Positions 33,060 to 44,366 of a stretch of DNA of 64,000 nucleotides are shown here, one piece after another. Made by a program: the position numbers and the translations under genes. The DNA is from Owenia fusiformis (lineage: Eukaryota; Annelida; Polychaeta; Sabellida; Oweniidae). The notes under the pieces are model-generated. The model was given only the letters and a program-made list of their open reading frames with translations, was not told where the DNA came from and ran no database searches. Each line of letters starts with the position of its first letter. The stretch's first letter is position 1. The stretch spans positions 36,797,366 through 36,861,365 of the forward strand of contig CAIIXF020000001.1 of NCBI GenBank assembly GCA_903813345.2, in the 5' to 3' direction.

Positions 33060-33099
33060 CCTGGATTATGTTTGTCCAAGTTAACAAAGCTGACGCCAT
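33060..33099 (-). CDS. Trefoil gene exon 1: start codon and signal peptide start
   Basis: The ATG opens MASALLTWTNIIQ and runs to the donor CAGG|GTAAGT (phase 1). Joined to exon 2 it gives a hydrophobic core (IIQVCLVFVL), a plausible signal peptide. A LINE is inserted 167 bases upstream. Confidence 0.65.
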
Positions 33100-33405
33100 C
33101 ACTCTAGTTGTACCAGATATATAACAAAATCTATGTCGATCATGGGACAATTTTGAAATTTGAAGAGGTCTTACTTAATAACCAACATTTAAATTTACAG
33201 TAGACATGGTGACAAGTGGGTTAAAATACTTGGGAAGTCATCAATATTTTAAGACTTAGTTTGTGTAGAGACATCGAGATTTTTTTTTTTTTTTTTATAA
33301 TAAATTTATTTCTGATTTCATATACATATCCATACAAAATAGTGCATATAAAACATTACAGAAATATACATGGTATAAAAGGATATAGGATTCAGAGATA
33401 AACAT

Positions 33406-34104
33406 TTATTTGAGGATTGATGAAAGCCATTTAACAAAAGGAAGTTCACTATCAATCCTTAAAAATATATGTTTATAATATAAAATAGTTCTACATATCA
33501 CTAAGTTTAGATCAATATTTTTCCATTTTTCAATTTCTTCTGACAATTCACACCACTTGGTGTAAATTGCTAAACAGATTATTGTAATAAGAATGTTTCT
33601 GAAGTGGGTTATGTTGTTTCCTAAAGGCCAACCAATGATTAAATGTTTATATTTGATATGACATTTTAGAATCTGACTAAATTTTTCCCATATTGGGGTG
33701 ACCTTTTTACATTCAAAAAGCAAATGTTTTGAAGTATGTCTGCATTTACAAATGCAGCAAGAACTTTGAATATTACTGTTCCACTTCGAAATCATATCTC
33801 CACAAGCAAGTAAATTGTTTAAAATCTTATAATTAAATTCTGCAAAGTATCTATAGTTAAGATTTATAGTTTTTTGAAGGTAAATATTGTTCCAGATTTT
33901 CTTATCTTGAATATTAAATTCTTTGTTCCATTTAAACTCATTTATGTTTTTTTCAGATTTGAAGTTAATTAATTCATTGTAAAAGAATTTTGCTTTCTTA
34001 TCAATTAAATCAACATATCTGTTTCCGATAAAGAATGTCTTTCTGTTTTTAAAAGTATTTAGGTATTTGAGTTTTGTTTTGTCAAAATTTTTACACAAAG
34101 ACAT
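33406..34104 (-). pseudogene. LINE polymerase C-terminus with zf-RVT zinc motif
   Basis: The frame differs from the upstream fragment, so one or more indels separate them. The zinc-binding pattern CCICKCRHTSKHLLFEC is followed by a Trp/Phe helix, typical of LINE C-termini. It ends 110 bases before the T-tract. Confidence 0.85.
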
Positions 34105-34106
34105 TA

Positions 34107-34775
34107 TTACTTTTTAATTACACTCAACTCAGAGATCCAGTTTCTCTTCTTTTTAAGTGATTCAAGAAAAATATCTGAACTTTTAAAATTGCCATCATTC
34201 TCAAAAAAATCTTTGATTATGATAAAACCGGATTCAATCCAATTTTTGAAGTATAAGATATCATTTTTTATTAGATATCTTTTATTTAACCATAATATTT
34301 CATTAAAAACATCAGATTTGTTTATTTCCTTAATATTTGAAAAGGTTTTGCATTCATTGAAGCTGCAAAACACATCCTCGTAAAATGTGGTAAATAGATT
34401 AAGTTTCTGTATCTGCTTTTTATCAAAATTACTGTGTAAAAATGTTATCAAGCTCAGTCCTGTTTTTTCTATAAGATATTTTGGGAAATGTTGCCAGGAT
34501 GTTTCACTTGTGATAATTCTATTTACCCACGTTGCCTTTAAACTTTTAATTTTCGAATCTGTATCTACAAGATTTAGACCACCATCCTTAAGTTTTCCGA
34601 TCACAGTCTTCCTTTTAATTTTGTCTTGGCCATTCCATAAGAAATTAAAAATTAGTTTATCAATTTGCTTAATGATTTCATCATTTACTTCCAGGCAACT
34701 AAAATTGAAAACGAACTTAGAAATTGCTAGTGAATTTATGACTTGTACCTTCCCATATAATGTTAGTTTTCTCAA
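34107..34775 (-). pseudogene. LINE polymerase fragment, post-RT region
   Basis: MRKLTLYGKVQVINSLAISK and FNFLWNGQDKIKRKTVI belong to the region after the RT fingers and palm in L1/Tx1-like LINE proteins. No YxDD motif is present in the remaining part. It ends in frame at a TAA just before the next piece. Confidence 0.85.
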
Positions 34776-34915
34776 TTTCCATATTTGGAGTTGTTTTTTT
34801 AAATTAATTAATTTAGAATCCCAATTAAGACTATGGCATGACTGTTTATCCCCACCAATGAAAATTCCTAAGACTTTTATTGGATTTTTTGAAAATGTTA
34901 TAGAGACATCGAGAT

Positions 34916-36288
34916 GTTATGTAAATAATCTCAAGTCGAGATGCCACAATTGTTATTGAAATATTTATCATATTCTACATGTGTATAAGAAGAATTAGAT
35001 CTTAAAATGTATGTTACAAAAAATCATGAAAATCCTATATTGAACAGATGTTTTATTAAGTTGGGGGGGGGGGGGGGGGGGTTGGTACTTAGTAGGAGTT
35101 CCAAAAATAAAGATCTGTAACTTTTTTTCTCGAGGCCCTATATTATTTGAATAAAAGCCTGAAAGTACAACATAAACTGAATGATATATCATATACGTCA
35201 TACTTTAGTTAAATGTTTCTAAACAGACAAAGAACTATTGACAACTTCCCTTTAAGTTGAAATTGTCAAGATGCTTTTGTAAATAATTTGTTGTTGGATG
35301 TCTCTTAGGAACATGATGGAGTACATGAAAGTGATTTATACAGTGAAGGTATGTAACAAAATAAGTGGCAGTGAGTCATTAAGTTGTATATAGTTTTGTT
35401 TTTAGATTGCTGCATTGTCCACTTATATCTCATTAGTGGTCGCTATAGTATACAACATATGCATGCATGTACCAAAATCCAAAAGTTGCATGAAATTTTT
35501 TGCTTGCACAGAGCGACTTTTTTAACTTTGTGTTCAGTGTGCCAAGCAGCACAGTTTTAATTTATCTGAAAATTGAGGGTTGGACAGATGACTGGGCAGA
35601 CAAGTTGGCGCCATACGCTCACCATGTGAGCCAATAAATATAAGATATCATATAGCAAAAGCTGAATGCTGTTTACAAAACAATGGCTATTTGGTAGGGA
35701 CAATCAATATTAATTCTGAGAGGTCTTCAAAACAGACTCTTTCTCATTGTGTTACCCTGACATCTTTTTAATACAAAATAAGGCAGATTCACAAATTATT
35801 GGAATTCCACTTCATAACAGTATCACTTCATAGTAGTATCAAATTAGTACTATTACAGCCATTTAAGTCAATTGGTTATAACATGTAGAATTTCATTGAG
35901 GTATTTTCACTCATGGATGGCCAGCCTTGATTTGAAGGTCACATATCTGATATATAGCTTGCATCAATGAAGGTTTTATTTGATGAACTAACTGTTTTAT
36001 TACCACACTACCAATATATTACAATGTCCCCTAAAGTGTGCTCTACTCCATTTGATGTTTTTGCAGATTAATTGAAGAGTCAACAATAGACAATCTTGAG
36101 TTGGCACATGAAAACAGCAAAACATAATAACATACATATTGTTTATCATCATCACATTTATTAACTGCATGTTCTCTTCATTTACTGTACACATTAACAC
36201 TAGTATACATTTTTACACTCAACTCCAATTTTACAAAGTTAATGGGACCATTCTTCCAAGATCCCTAACATGCCCTTTTAAGATTAAT
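34916..36288. other. Non-coding region between the LINE and the inverted-repeat element
   Basis: It contains a run of 19 G at 35063-35081. I recognise no exon. It probably includes upstream sequence of the trefoil gene. Confidence 0.5.
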
Positions 36289-37770
36289 AGTGTGGGAGCA
36301 AAAGTCCAAATATGAGGTTCCGTGTCCTTTTTAGAGGCGAGCTAAGCGACACATGTTTTTATGAACTATACGTGATACTGATCAAGAAAAATGATGTTGG
36401 CAATTCTGAATCCGCGACGGCGTTGCTATGGTAACCAAGTGAATATGCCACGCCCACTTTTAGGGGCTCTTTTCAGTGTATGGCACCTATCTCTGTCATT
36501 ATTGCTCAGATTTAGATGAAATTCACACCAAATGGAAGATAATGGATAATGCAATCAGGAAATATTAAGTGGGCGATTCTGAATCCGATATGGCGTTGCT
36601 ATGGTAACAAAGTGAATATCCCATACCCACTTTTAGGGGCTCTTTTCAGTGTTTGGTCCCTATCTTCGTCAATATTGCTCAGATTAAGGTGAAATTTGTA
36701 CCAAATGAAAGGTAATGGAAAGAGCAATCAGAAAATTTAAGAGATATGCAAATTAGGTGATTTGCATATTAATTATGACGTCATAACCATTTGTTCTTGC
36801 ACATTTTATTTTAATCATGATGTATAAATCTGGGAAATTATTGTCGTTTAAATGGTCAGTAATGCTTTTAAGTAGTTAATTAGTTTATCTATTTTCATTG
36901 AGCTTATTAGTTTATTTCATTCATACATGTATGGTCATAAAAATTTGAAAGAATGTAATGAATATATCCAATTCAACTTGTTGCTATGGTAACAGTATGT
37001 TGCAAAACTATCTGCTGTAAAAAAATTATTTGGGAAATGTTACATTTTGACCAGTTGACTGACATGTATTCCTTCTAAAATTTGATGGCAGAGAATAACC
37101 TAATAACGATAGAAACTTATCTGATTTAAATTGTGTTATATTATGATGTCATAATGGCAATTATTAATCAGGGGCGCGCCAGCTTTCAATCAGGGGGGTG
37201 TGATCTCGGCATAAGCAACTCAAAAAATGTTTAATGTATCTTAAATCTTACAAAAATTCCTTCAAAATTGAGCTTGAAGCTTCAAGTCAAAAGCGTTTTA
37301 AATCTCTTCTCTGTAATGGTTCTTTTTTATTGGTTAATGGGAGGGGGACTGGGGTGACCCCATCACACACCCTGGCTATGCCTATGTTAGCTATGGTATT
37401 CAGGTGAATATGCCGTCCCAAATTTCAGGTCTTTTCCAAAGTTTTGATTTTATCAGTTGTCATGATGATAGCTCTGGTGTATATGACATTTTCATCAAAT
37501 GGAAACTAAAGAATCAGACAATGCATTTGGAATGTAGATTGACAGACTGGCATACCTGTTATGGTATGACTATACTATACTATCTATACTATATCTAGAC
37601 TATACTACTCTACTATCATAGCTGTTATCGTGATTATTTTCTTGAAATAAGGTAAAATTGCTCAAGATGATTCCAAAATGGTACCTTGTCCTTTGACATT
37701 CACAATAAAAGTAGGTCAAAGCTGAAAACTATGATTGATTTTAATTCTATTTCTTTACATGTATAAGGTA
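36289..37770 (+). repeat. Left arm of the composite element
   Basis: It carries in order two modules with GTTGCTATGGTAAC, 'cacttttaggggctcttttcag' and 'attgctcagattta'. Then follow an octamer-like ATTTGCATAT, TGACGTCA at 36776, a third GTTGCTATGGTAAC, and a GGGGCG-rich block near 37170. The right arm repeats all of this in reverse. Confidence 0.8.
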
Positions 37771-38274
37771 TGATCAATAAATATTATGGGCAATTCTGAA
37801 TCTGCGATGCTGTTGCTATGGTAACCAAGTAAATATGCCATGCCCATTTTTAGGGGCTCTTTTCAGTGTTTGGCCCCCATCTCCACCATTATTGCTCAGA
37901 TTTTGAGGAAATTCTGACCAAATTGAAGGTAATAGAAAATGCAATCAGGAATTCCCCCATTGTTGCGGTGCTTCAACTTGTACTTTTGAACATCGGCGCT
38001 AAGAGAATATAGTCCACAACATGTGTTCCAGGCAGGTCCTCAAAACTGTCAACATACATTTTTATTTTGTTGTAACTTTCTTCTCATATATTTTTCATAT
38101 ATCTCTGGTAAAAAATGAAAAAGTTACATTAAGTTTAAAACAAGTGATTGACTCGGGATGAATTTTGCGTCAAAAATCAGTGGATTGATCATCATAGATT
38201 AATACGCGATTTGGCACGAAAGAACAATTGAAATGATGTCGTGGAATTCCCAAGGATGGCGTTGCTATGGTAAC
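36422..38274 (+). promoter_or_regulatory. Five perfect X-box-like motifs GTTGCTATGGTAAC (left side)
   Basis: Exact copies start at 36422, 36595, 36980, 37812 and 38261. The 14-mer fits the RFX X-box consensus RYYNYYATRRNRAC. Binding is inferred only. Confidence 0.6.
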
Positions 38275-38365
38275 ATCCACTTTTAGGGGCTCTTTTCAAT
38301 GTTTCGCCCTTATCTTCTTTATTATTGCTCAGATTTAGATGAAATTTGCACCAAAGTAAAGGTAA

Positions 38366-41300
38366 CTAGATTGGTAAATTGAACAGAGTTCAATTTAAGA
38401 CTCCAGATTGATTTACTTGAGTAAAGAGCTGAGTAGGAAGCTGAGTACGTAGATGAGTAGGTAGCTGAGTAAGTAGCTGAGCATGTAGCTGAGTAAGTAG
38501 CTGAGTAGGTAGCTGAGTAAGCAATTGAGTAAGTAGCTGAGTAGGTAGCTGAGTAAGCAGCTGAGTAGGTAGCTGCGTAAGTAGCTGAGTAAGTAGCTAA
38601 GTAAGTAATAACTGATTAAGTAATTGAGTAATTAGTAATCAAATAAGTAGCTGAGTAGGTAGGGAGGTAGAGTAGGGTATGTAGGAATTTTTGAAAGTAG
38701 ATTTGATCAATATGCATCGTGAATACTGGCAAGTGGGAATTTCAAACTTTAAAATGGCATAGAATCTTGACTGGGGGTTGGATTGCAATTTTAATTTCAG
38801 ATCCGGATTCCCGAGAAAATTCTACCCTTAATTCATAACTCATACGTTCAATTTGGAGAACTTTATATTTTGACCTACTTTTCGGACACCATATCTCAAA
38901 AGTGGGTCAAAATACTTTCTGACTGCAAAAGGCTCTCACTATTAGCACACTCTTTGCTACCTGTATACAAAATTTTGAAGGAAATCCTAAAAGTGTAGTG
39001 CCAGAATCTCAAAAATAAGGAAAAACTACGAATTTGACCTAGATTTTGACCTAGGCATTTTGGTGTCCAAATATTGAAACTAGGTAGCTTTTGAGGTCCT
39101 CTTCTTTTATAGGAATTCATTATCTTAAGCTGTACTCAATCTATATCTCGTATTTTACACTTCAAAAAAATCTTTTTTCCTTGACTTTCTATCAGGATAC
39201 CATCAGATCGATTTTCCGAAATTTCAAAACGCCATAACTTCCGAACCGGAAGTCGGATCGAAATTTGATTTAAAGATTCGGATTCCTTACAAAATTCTAC
39301 CCCTAATTCATAACTCATACATTAATTTTGGCGAATTTTTATTTTGACCTACTTTTCGGACACGCCATAACTTTCGAACCGGACGTCGGATCGAAATTTG
39401 GTTTGCAGATTCGGATTCCTGAGAAAATTCTACTCTTAATTCATAACTCATATGTTAAATTTGGAGAATTTTTTATTTTGACCTACTTTTCGGACACCAT
39501 ATCTCAAAAGTGGGTCAAAATACTCTCTGACGGCAAAAGGCTAACACTATCACCACACTCTTTGCTACCTGTATACAAAATTTTGAAGCAAATCCTAAAA
39601 GTGTAGTGCCAGAATCGCAAAAATAAGGAAAAACTATGAATTTGACCTAGATTTTGACCTAGGCATTTTGCTGTCCAAATTTTAAAGCTAGATAGCCTTC
39701 GAGGTCCCCTTCTTTTATAGGCTTTCATTATGTTAAGCTGTACTCAGTCTATATCTCGTATTTTACACTTCGAAGAAGTCTTTTTCCCCATTGACTTAAC
39801 ATGGGGCACCAAATTTAGCGATTTTGAGATTTCAAAACGCTATAACTTCCGAGGCGGAAGTCGGATCGATATTTTGTTTGCAGATTCGGATTCCTGAGAT
39901 AATTCTACACTTATTTGATAATTCACACGTTGAATTTGGAGAACTTTTTATGTTCTGACCTACTTTTCAGACGTCATTTCTCAAAATCGGTAAGAGTAAT
40001 CAAAAAACGATTTGCCTTACGGAATTAGCTTTTTTTCTAAGGAACATGATGAAAAAAACCCGGAGCAAAAATACCGAAGGACGACTGAGAAAACTTGTAA
40101 AATAGTGAAAACCCACGATTTGACCTAGTTCTTGACCTTTGACCTAGATAAACATTTGACCTAATTTTCCAGAAACTAGGTTTCATTACCTAGTTGACTA
40201 TATTAGCAGATTTAAGTAGGTCCTTCTAGTTGCTGAGAAAAAGTGTTCGGAAAGAAAGAATAATAACTAGATTTGTGAAATTGAACAAGTTCAATTTAAG
40301 ACTCCAGATTTATTTTACCTAGATAGATCAGTAAAGAGCTGAGTAAGTAACTGAGTAATTAGCTGAGTAAGTACCTTAGTAGTAGTTGAGTAAGTAGCTG
40401 AGTAAGTAACTGGGTAAAAAGCTGAGTAGGTAGCTGAGTAAGTAGCTGAGTAAGTACCTGAGTTAGTAGCTGAGTGAGTAGCTAAGTAAGTAATAACTAA
40501 TTAAGCAATTGAGTAAGTAGTCAAATAAGTAGCTGAGTAGGTAGGGAGGTAAAGTAGGGTATGTAGGAATTTTTGAAAGTTTATTTGATCAATCTGCATC
40601 GTGAATACTGGCAAGTGCGAATTTCAAACTTCAAAATGGCTTAACTGGGGGTAGGATTGCAATTTTAATTTCAGATCCGGATTCCTTAGGAAATTATGCC
40701 CCTAATTCATAACTCATACGTTAAATTTGGAGAACTTTTTATTTTGACCTACATTTCGATCACCAGATCTCAAAAGTGGGCCTAAAAACTTCTTGACGGC
40801 AAAAAGTTAACATTATAAGCACACTCTTTGCTACATGTATACAAAATTTCAAAGAATATCATTGAAGTGTAGTGTCCGAATTGCAAAAATAAGAAAAAAA
40901 TAAGAATTTGACCTAGATTTTGAACTAGGTATTTTGGTGTCCAAATTTTGAAGGAAAGTAGCTTTTGAGGTCCCCTTCTTTTATGGGCTTTCATTATGTT
41001 TAGCTGTACTCATTCTATATCTTGTATTTTTACACTTCAAAAAATTATTCGGTCCCATTGATTTAACATGGGGCACCAAATTTAGCGATTTTTGAGCTTT
41101 CAAAACATCATAACTTCTGAACAAGATGTCGAATCGAAATTTGGTTTGCAGATTCGGATTCCTGATAAAATTCTACTCCTAATTCATAACTCATACGATA
41201 AATTTAGAATTTTTTTATTTTGACCTACTTTTTGGACACGCCATAACTTCCGAACCGGAAGTCGGATCGAAATATGGTTTGCAGATTCGGATTCCTGACA

Positions 41301-42276
41301 AAATTCTACCCCTGATTCATAACTCATAAGTTAATTTTAAGATTTTTTTATTTTGACCTACTTTTGGGACACCATATCTCAAAAGTGGGTCAAAATACTT
41401 CCTGACGGCAAAAGGCTAACACTATTAGCACACTCTTGGCTACATGTATACACGATTTCGAAGAATATAATTAAAGTGTAGTGTCAGAATCGCAAAAATA
41501 AGGAAAAACTTTGAATTTGACCTAGATTTTGACCTTGGCATTTTTGTGTCCAAATTTTTAAGCTAGATGGCTTTTGAGGTCCCCTTCTTTTAAAAGCTTC
41601 CATTATATTTAGCTGAACTCAGTCTATATTTCGTATTTTTCACTTCAAAAAAATCTTTTTTCCCATTGACTTAACATGGGCACCAAATTTAGCGATTTTT
41701 GAGCTTTCAAAACGATATAACTTCCGAACCGGAAGTCGGATCGAAATTTGGTTTTCAGATTCGGAATCCTGAGAAAATTTCCTACAAGACCAGTAGCGTG
41801 GACATTGAATTGGGAGAACTTTTTTTTGGACCTCGTTTTCGGACACTGATATCTCGAAATCGGTTTGAGATATCAAAAAACTAAATCGACCTGTTTTCCC
41901 CTACTTTTTTATGAGGAACACAATGAAAAAAAACCGGATTGAAAATATTGAAGGACGACCGAGAAAATTGAAAAAAGTGACAAAGTACTGGATTTGACCT
42001 AGTTCTTGACCTTTGACCTAGATAAAAATTTGACCTAATTTCCCAGAAAGCCAGATACATTCCCTAGTTGATCATGTAAGCAGCTTAAAGTAAGCTCTTC
42101 TAGTTGGTGAGAAATCTGGGAAGGAGGAAGAATAATAATAATAATAATAATAATAATAAAGAAAACTGGCAAAAGCAATAGACTCCAGATTTTCATCTGG
42201 AGTCTAATAATAATAATAATAAGAAGAAAACCAGCAAAAGCAATAGACTCCAGATGAAATCTGGAGTCTAATAATA
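38366..42276. repeat. 3.9-kb insert made of two 1.9-kb tandem units
   Basis: Both units start CTAGATT(G/T)G with the hairpin AATTGAAC(A)AGTTCAATT and 'aagactccagatt'. A 12-bp satellite (AGCTGAGTAAGT) follows at 38419-38665 and 40332-40545. Then come modules with AACCGGAAGTCGGATCG and TGACCTA blocks, ending in GAATAATAA. Breaks are near 40263 and 42131. After unit 2 two hairpins, GACTCCAGAT...ATCTGGAGTC at 42181 and 42246, end in TAATAATAA. A terminal hairpin followed by CTAAT recalls Helitron ends, but that is a weak guess. Confidence 0.65.
40133..40145 (-). promoter_or_regulatory. DR1-type nuclear receptor motif
   Basis: TGACCTTTGACCT is two AGGTCA half-sites spaced by one base on the minus strand. 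A second perfect copy is at 42007-42019 in the other tandem unit. A regulatory role is unproven. Confidence 0.35.
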
Positions 42277-43344
42277 GGATAATTTGCAAATTGCAAATTT
42301 GCAAATTGATTATAACGTCATAACTGTTTGTTCTTGCATATTTTTATCTTAATTTTGATATATTAATCTGTGAAATTATTGTCTTAAAATAGTCAGTAAT
42401 GCTTTTAACTAGACAATTAGTTTATTTCTTTTAGTTGAGTTTATAATTTTATTTCATTCAAACTTGTATGGTCATAAAAACTGAATAGATCTAAATATGT
42501 AATCTCCAGTTTATGCTGTTGCTATGGTTACAGCACATAGCAAAACTATCTGATGTAAAAAGAATTCTTTAGGAAATTTTACATTTTGACTAGTTGACTG
42601 ACACATGTATTCTTTTTAAAATATGATGACAGAAAATAATCTTATAACTATAGAAAACTATTTAATTTAAATTATGTTATATTATGATGCCATAATGGCA
42701 ATTATTAATCAGGGGTGCAGCCAGCGTTCAGTCAGGAGAGGAGGGGGGGGGGGTTGCGATCGTGGCATAAGCAACCAAAAAATGTTTTTAAGATTTGTTT
42801 TGAATTTTACAAAAATTGATGCAACTCCCTTCAAAATTGAGCTAGAAGCTTCAAGTCAAAATGATTTTAAAGCTCTTCTTCTATTTAATGGTTCTATTTT
42901 TTGTTTATGGGGGCGCACCCATCGCACCCCTGGCAATGCCTATGTTAATCCAATATGATGTTCCTATGGTAACTAGGTGAATATGCCATTCCCACTGTTC
43001 AGGGCTTTTCCAAAGTTTTGCTTCTATCTTTGTCATGATTACAGCTTGAGAAATATTCACCAAATTGAAGCTAAAGATTCAGACAATGCATGGATTATGC
43101 CGATTGTCTGACTGGCATACCCATTGTCGTATTAATAGCTGCTAATGGTTTTGAAATCCGAAAAATATGTTCAGTGTCAATTTACATAAAAGAAATAATA
43201 TCATTTCATGGTATTGGTCAATACTTTAGCCTATTTCATCTTTTTAGGTCATGTAGACACAACTGTATCAATTTTGAACCGAATGGTCGGATGTCGGATT
43301 TCAAAACCAAAAGCATATCTGAAATCAGGGGCTTCCATACTTCA
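42277..43344 (+). repeat. Third, partial arm copy in direct orientation
   Basis: 'gcaaattgattataacgtca', 'tgtttgttcttgcatatttt' and 'attattaatcaggggtgcag' follow the left arm order from about 36745 on. The first part of this copy lies at 37770-38365, so the 3.9-kb insert split it. X-box motifs here have single changes (42518, 42960). Confidence 0.7.
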
Positions 43345-43346
43345 TA

Positions 43347-44364
43347 CGAGGGGCATTTGAAAAGTTCCTTTCTTTTTGCTCTAAAAATACAAGGAATGAT
43401 CAGAACAAGACAAAACTTCTGGGATGTGTAGTTTGAATATTTATTATTAAGCTGTGAAAATTAAAGCGTGCAACATATTATAGCCACAGTTTTACATCCG
43501 TTTGAAATATAGTTGTCTCGATACCGCGGAGCAGTTTGAATGTGGATACTTTTACGTCACAATCAATGTATCCAGCCATAATGTGCAGTCCATGGACCTA
43601 TCTTATCATTGCCACAACATTAAGCCAGTTGGCCTAAGCCAGGGCTCTATATCTCCTTCGAAGTATTCTCCCCCAATAGAATGCACTTTCGGAACCTCCG
43701 TATCCAATCCATATAGGCATTTTCCTGTTCAATTATTGTCTTCACTAACTCAATATTTTATTTTAATATCGCTGTCCTTTTTCACCCACTTCTTGGCCCA
43801 TCCTCGCTGGTTGAGATGCCTTTCTTGAACTTGTTGAACCAGCTTCTTATCATGGGAAAGGAACAACAGGTGTCTTCATATGTTGCTGTTCATGTTCTTA
43901 CAGTCTTTTCCTTGTTTTACACAGATTTTAATGCAAGGTCTCTGCTCTTTGATAAGTTCATTCACAATTTCGCTCCACTGTTTGGAAACACCTGCTCCAC
44001 CCAAATTTTAGTGAATAGAGTGAGTCTGTTTTGACGGAGGATTATGACATCACACTGACAGCACAGTGAGTCCATTCACCTGTAGAACACTATTATACCA
44101 CTAACTTTTTGCTATGGCAACACATTTTAAACAAATATATGTTATTTTCAAAAAACGTATTAAGTTTTTTTTCATTGAATGCATTGTTTCATTCATTGAA
44201 TTTTTAAGGTGCTCCACGGAACCAAGTCTCGCTGTTGCCATGGCAAACAAAAGTTCACTTCCTTATGAGGAATTATATTTATATTGATGTAAACTCAAGA
44301 TATATGTATATGGCACATATGCTGAAAGTTTCATAAAAAATTAGAGCAATTCAAACGCCCCTCG
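43347..44364 (-). mobile_element. Internally deleted mariner-type transposon
   Basis: TA at 43345-43346 and 44365-44366 flanks inverted ends CGAGGGGC(A/G)TTTGAA. On the minus strand, broken frames give an N-terminal helix-turn-helix region with WFNKFKKG and STSEDGPRSG (about 43850-43780). Directly after come residues typical of the transposase C-terminus (WIRRFRKCI, about 43715-43690). The catalytic acidic triad region is absent and frames are interrupted. It lies within the composite element. Confidence 0.75.
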
Positions 44365-44366
44365 TA

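Larger units (their letters stand above)
29877..33099 (-). pseudogene. Single-trefoil, Thr-rich repeat, single-pass membrane protein gene with a 2-bp frameshift
   Basis: Six exons join in phase: 33099-33060, 32759-32711, 32434-32178, 31864-30919, 30765-30681, 30039-29877. The protein would have a signal peptide (about residues 1-26) and a trefoil (P-type) domain with six cysteines at 58, 68, 78, 83, 84 and 95. Then come Thr-rich 44-residue repeats, a membrane helix (about 431-457) and a 56-residue cytoplasmic tail. The exons sum to 1540 bases, two short of a multiple of three. A missing CT at 31760-31764, by comparison with all other repeat units, explains this exactly. As read, the frame stops at 31733-31731, leaving a 159-residue secreted trefoil protein. 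Trefoil domains are typical of secreted or surface mucosal proteins; heavy O-glycosylation of the Thr repeats is inferred. The break could be a real allele, a decaying gene or an assembly error in a repeat. No gene symbol is warranted. Confidence 0.75.
33266..34915 (-). mobile_element. 5'-truncated LINE (non-LTR retrotransposon) with 15-bp target duplication
   Basis: TAGAGACATCGAGAT occurs at 33266-33280 and 34901-34915 and is the target duplication. A run of 16 T at 33281-33296 is the poly(A) tail seen in reverse. The body (33297-34900) encodes the C-terminal part of a LINE polymerase in two pieces, 34775-34107 and 34104-33406. The second piece carries a CxxC-x7-H-x4-C zinc motif (CCICKC, H, C) of the zf-RVT type. 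The RT catalytic core is missing because of 5' truncation, and a frameshift near 34105 separates the pieces. The perfect duplication implies a recent insertion. Confidence 0.93.

Noticed and set aside
34387-34959. 190-codon plus-strand frame
   Set aside because: It is antisense to the LINE polymerase fragment, whose minus-strand protein is recognisable.
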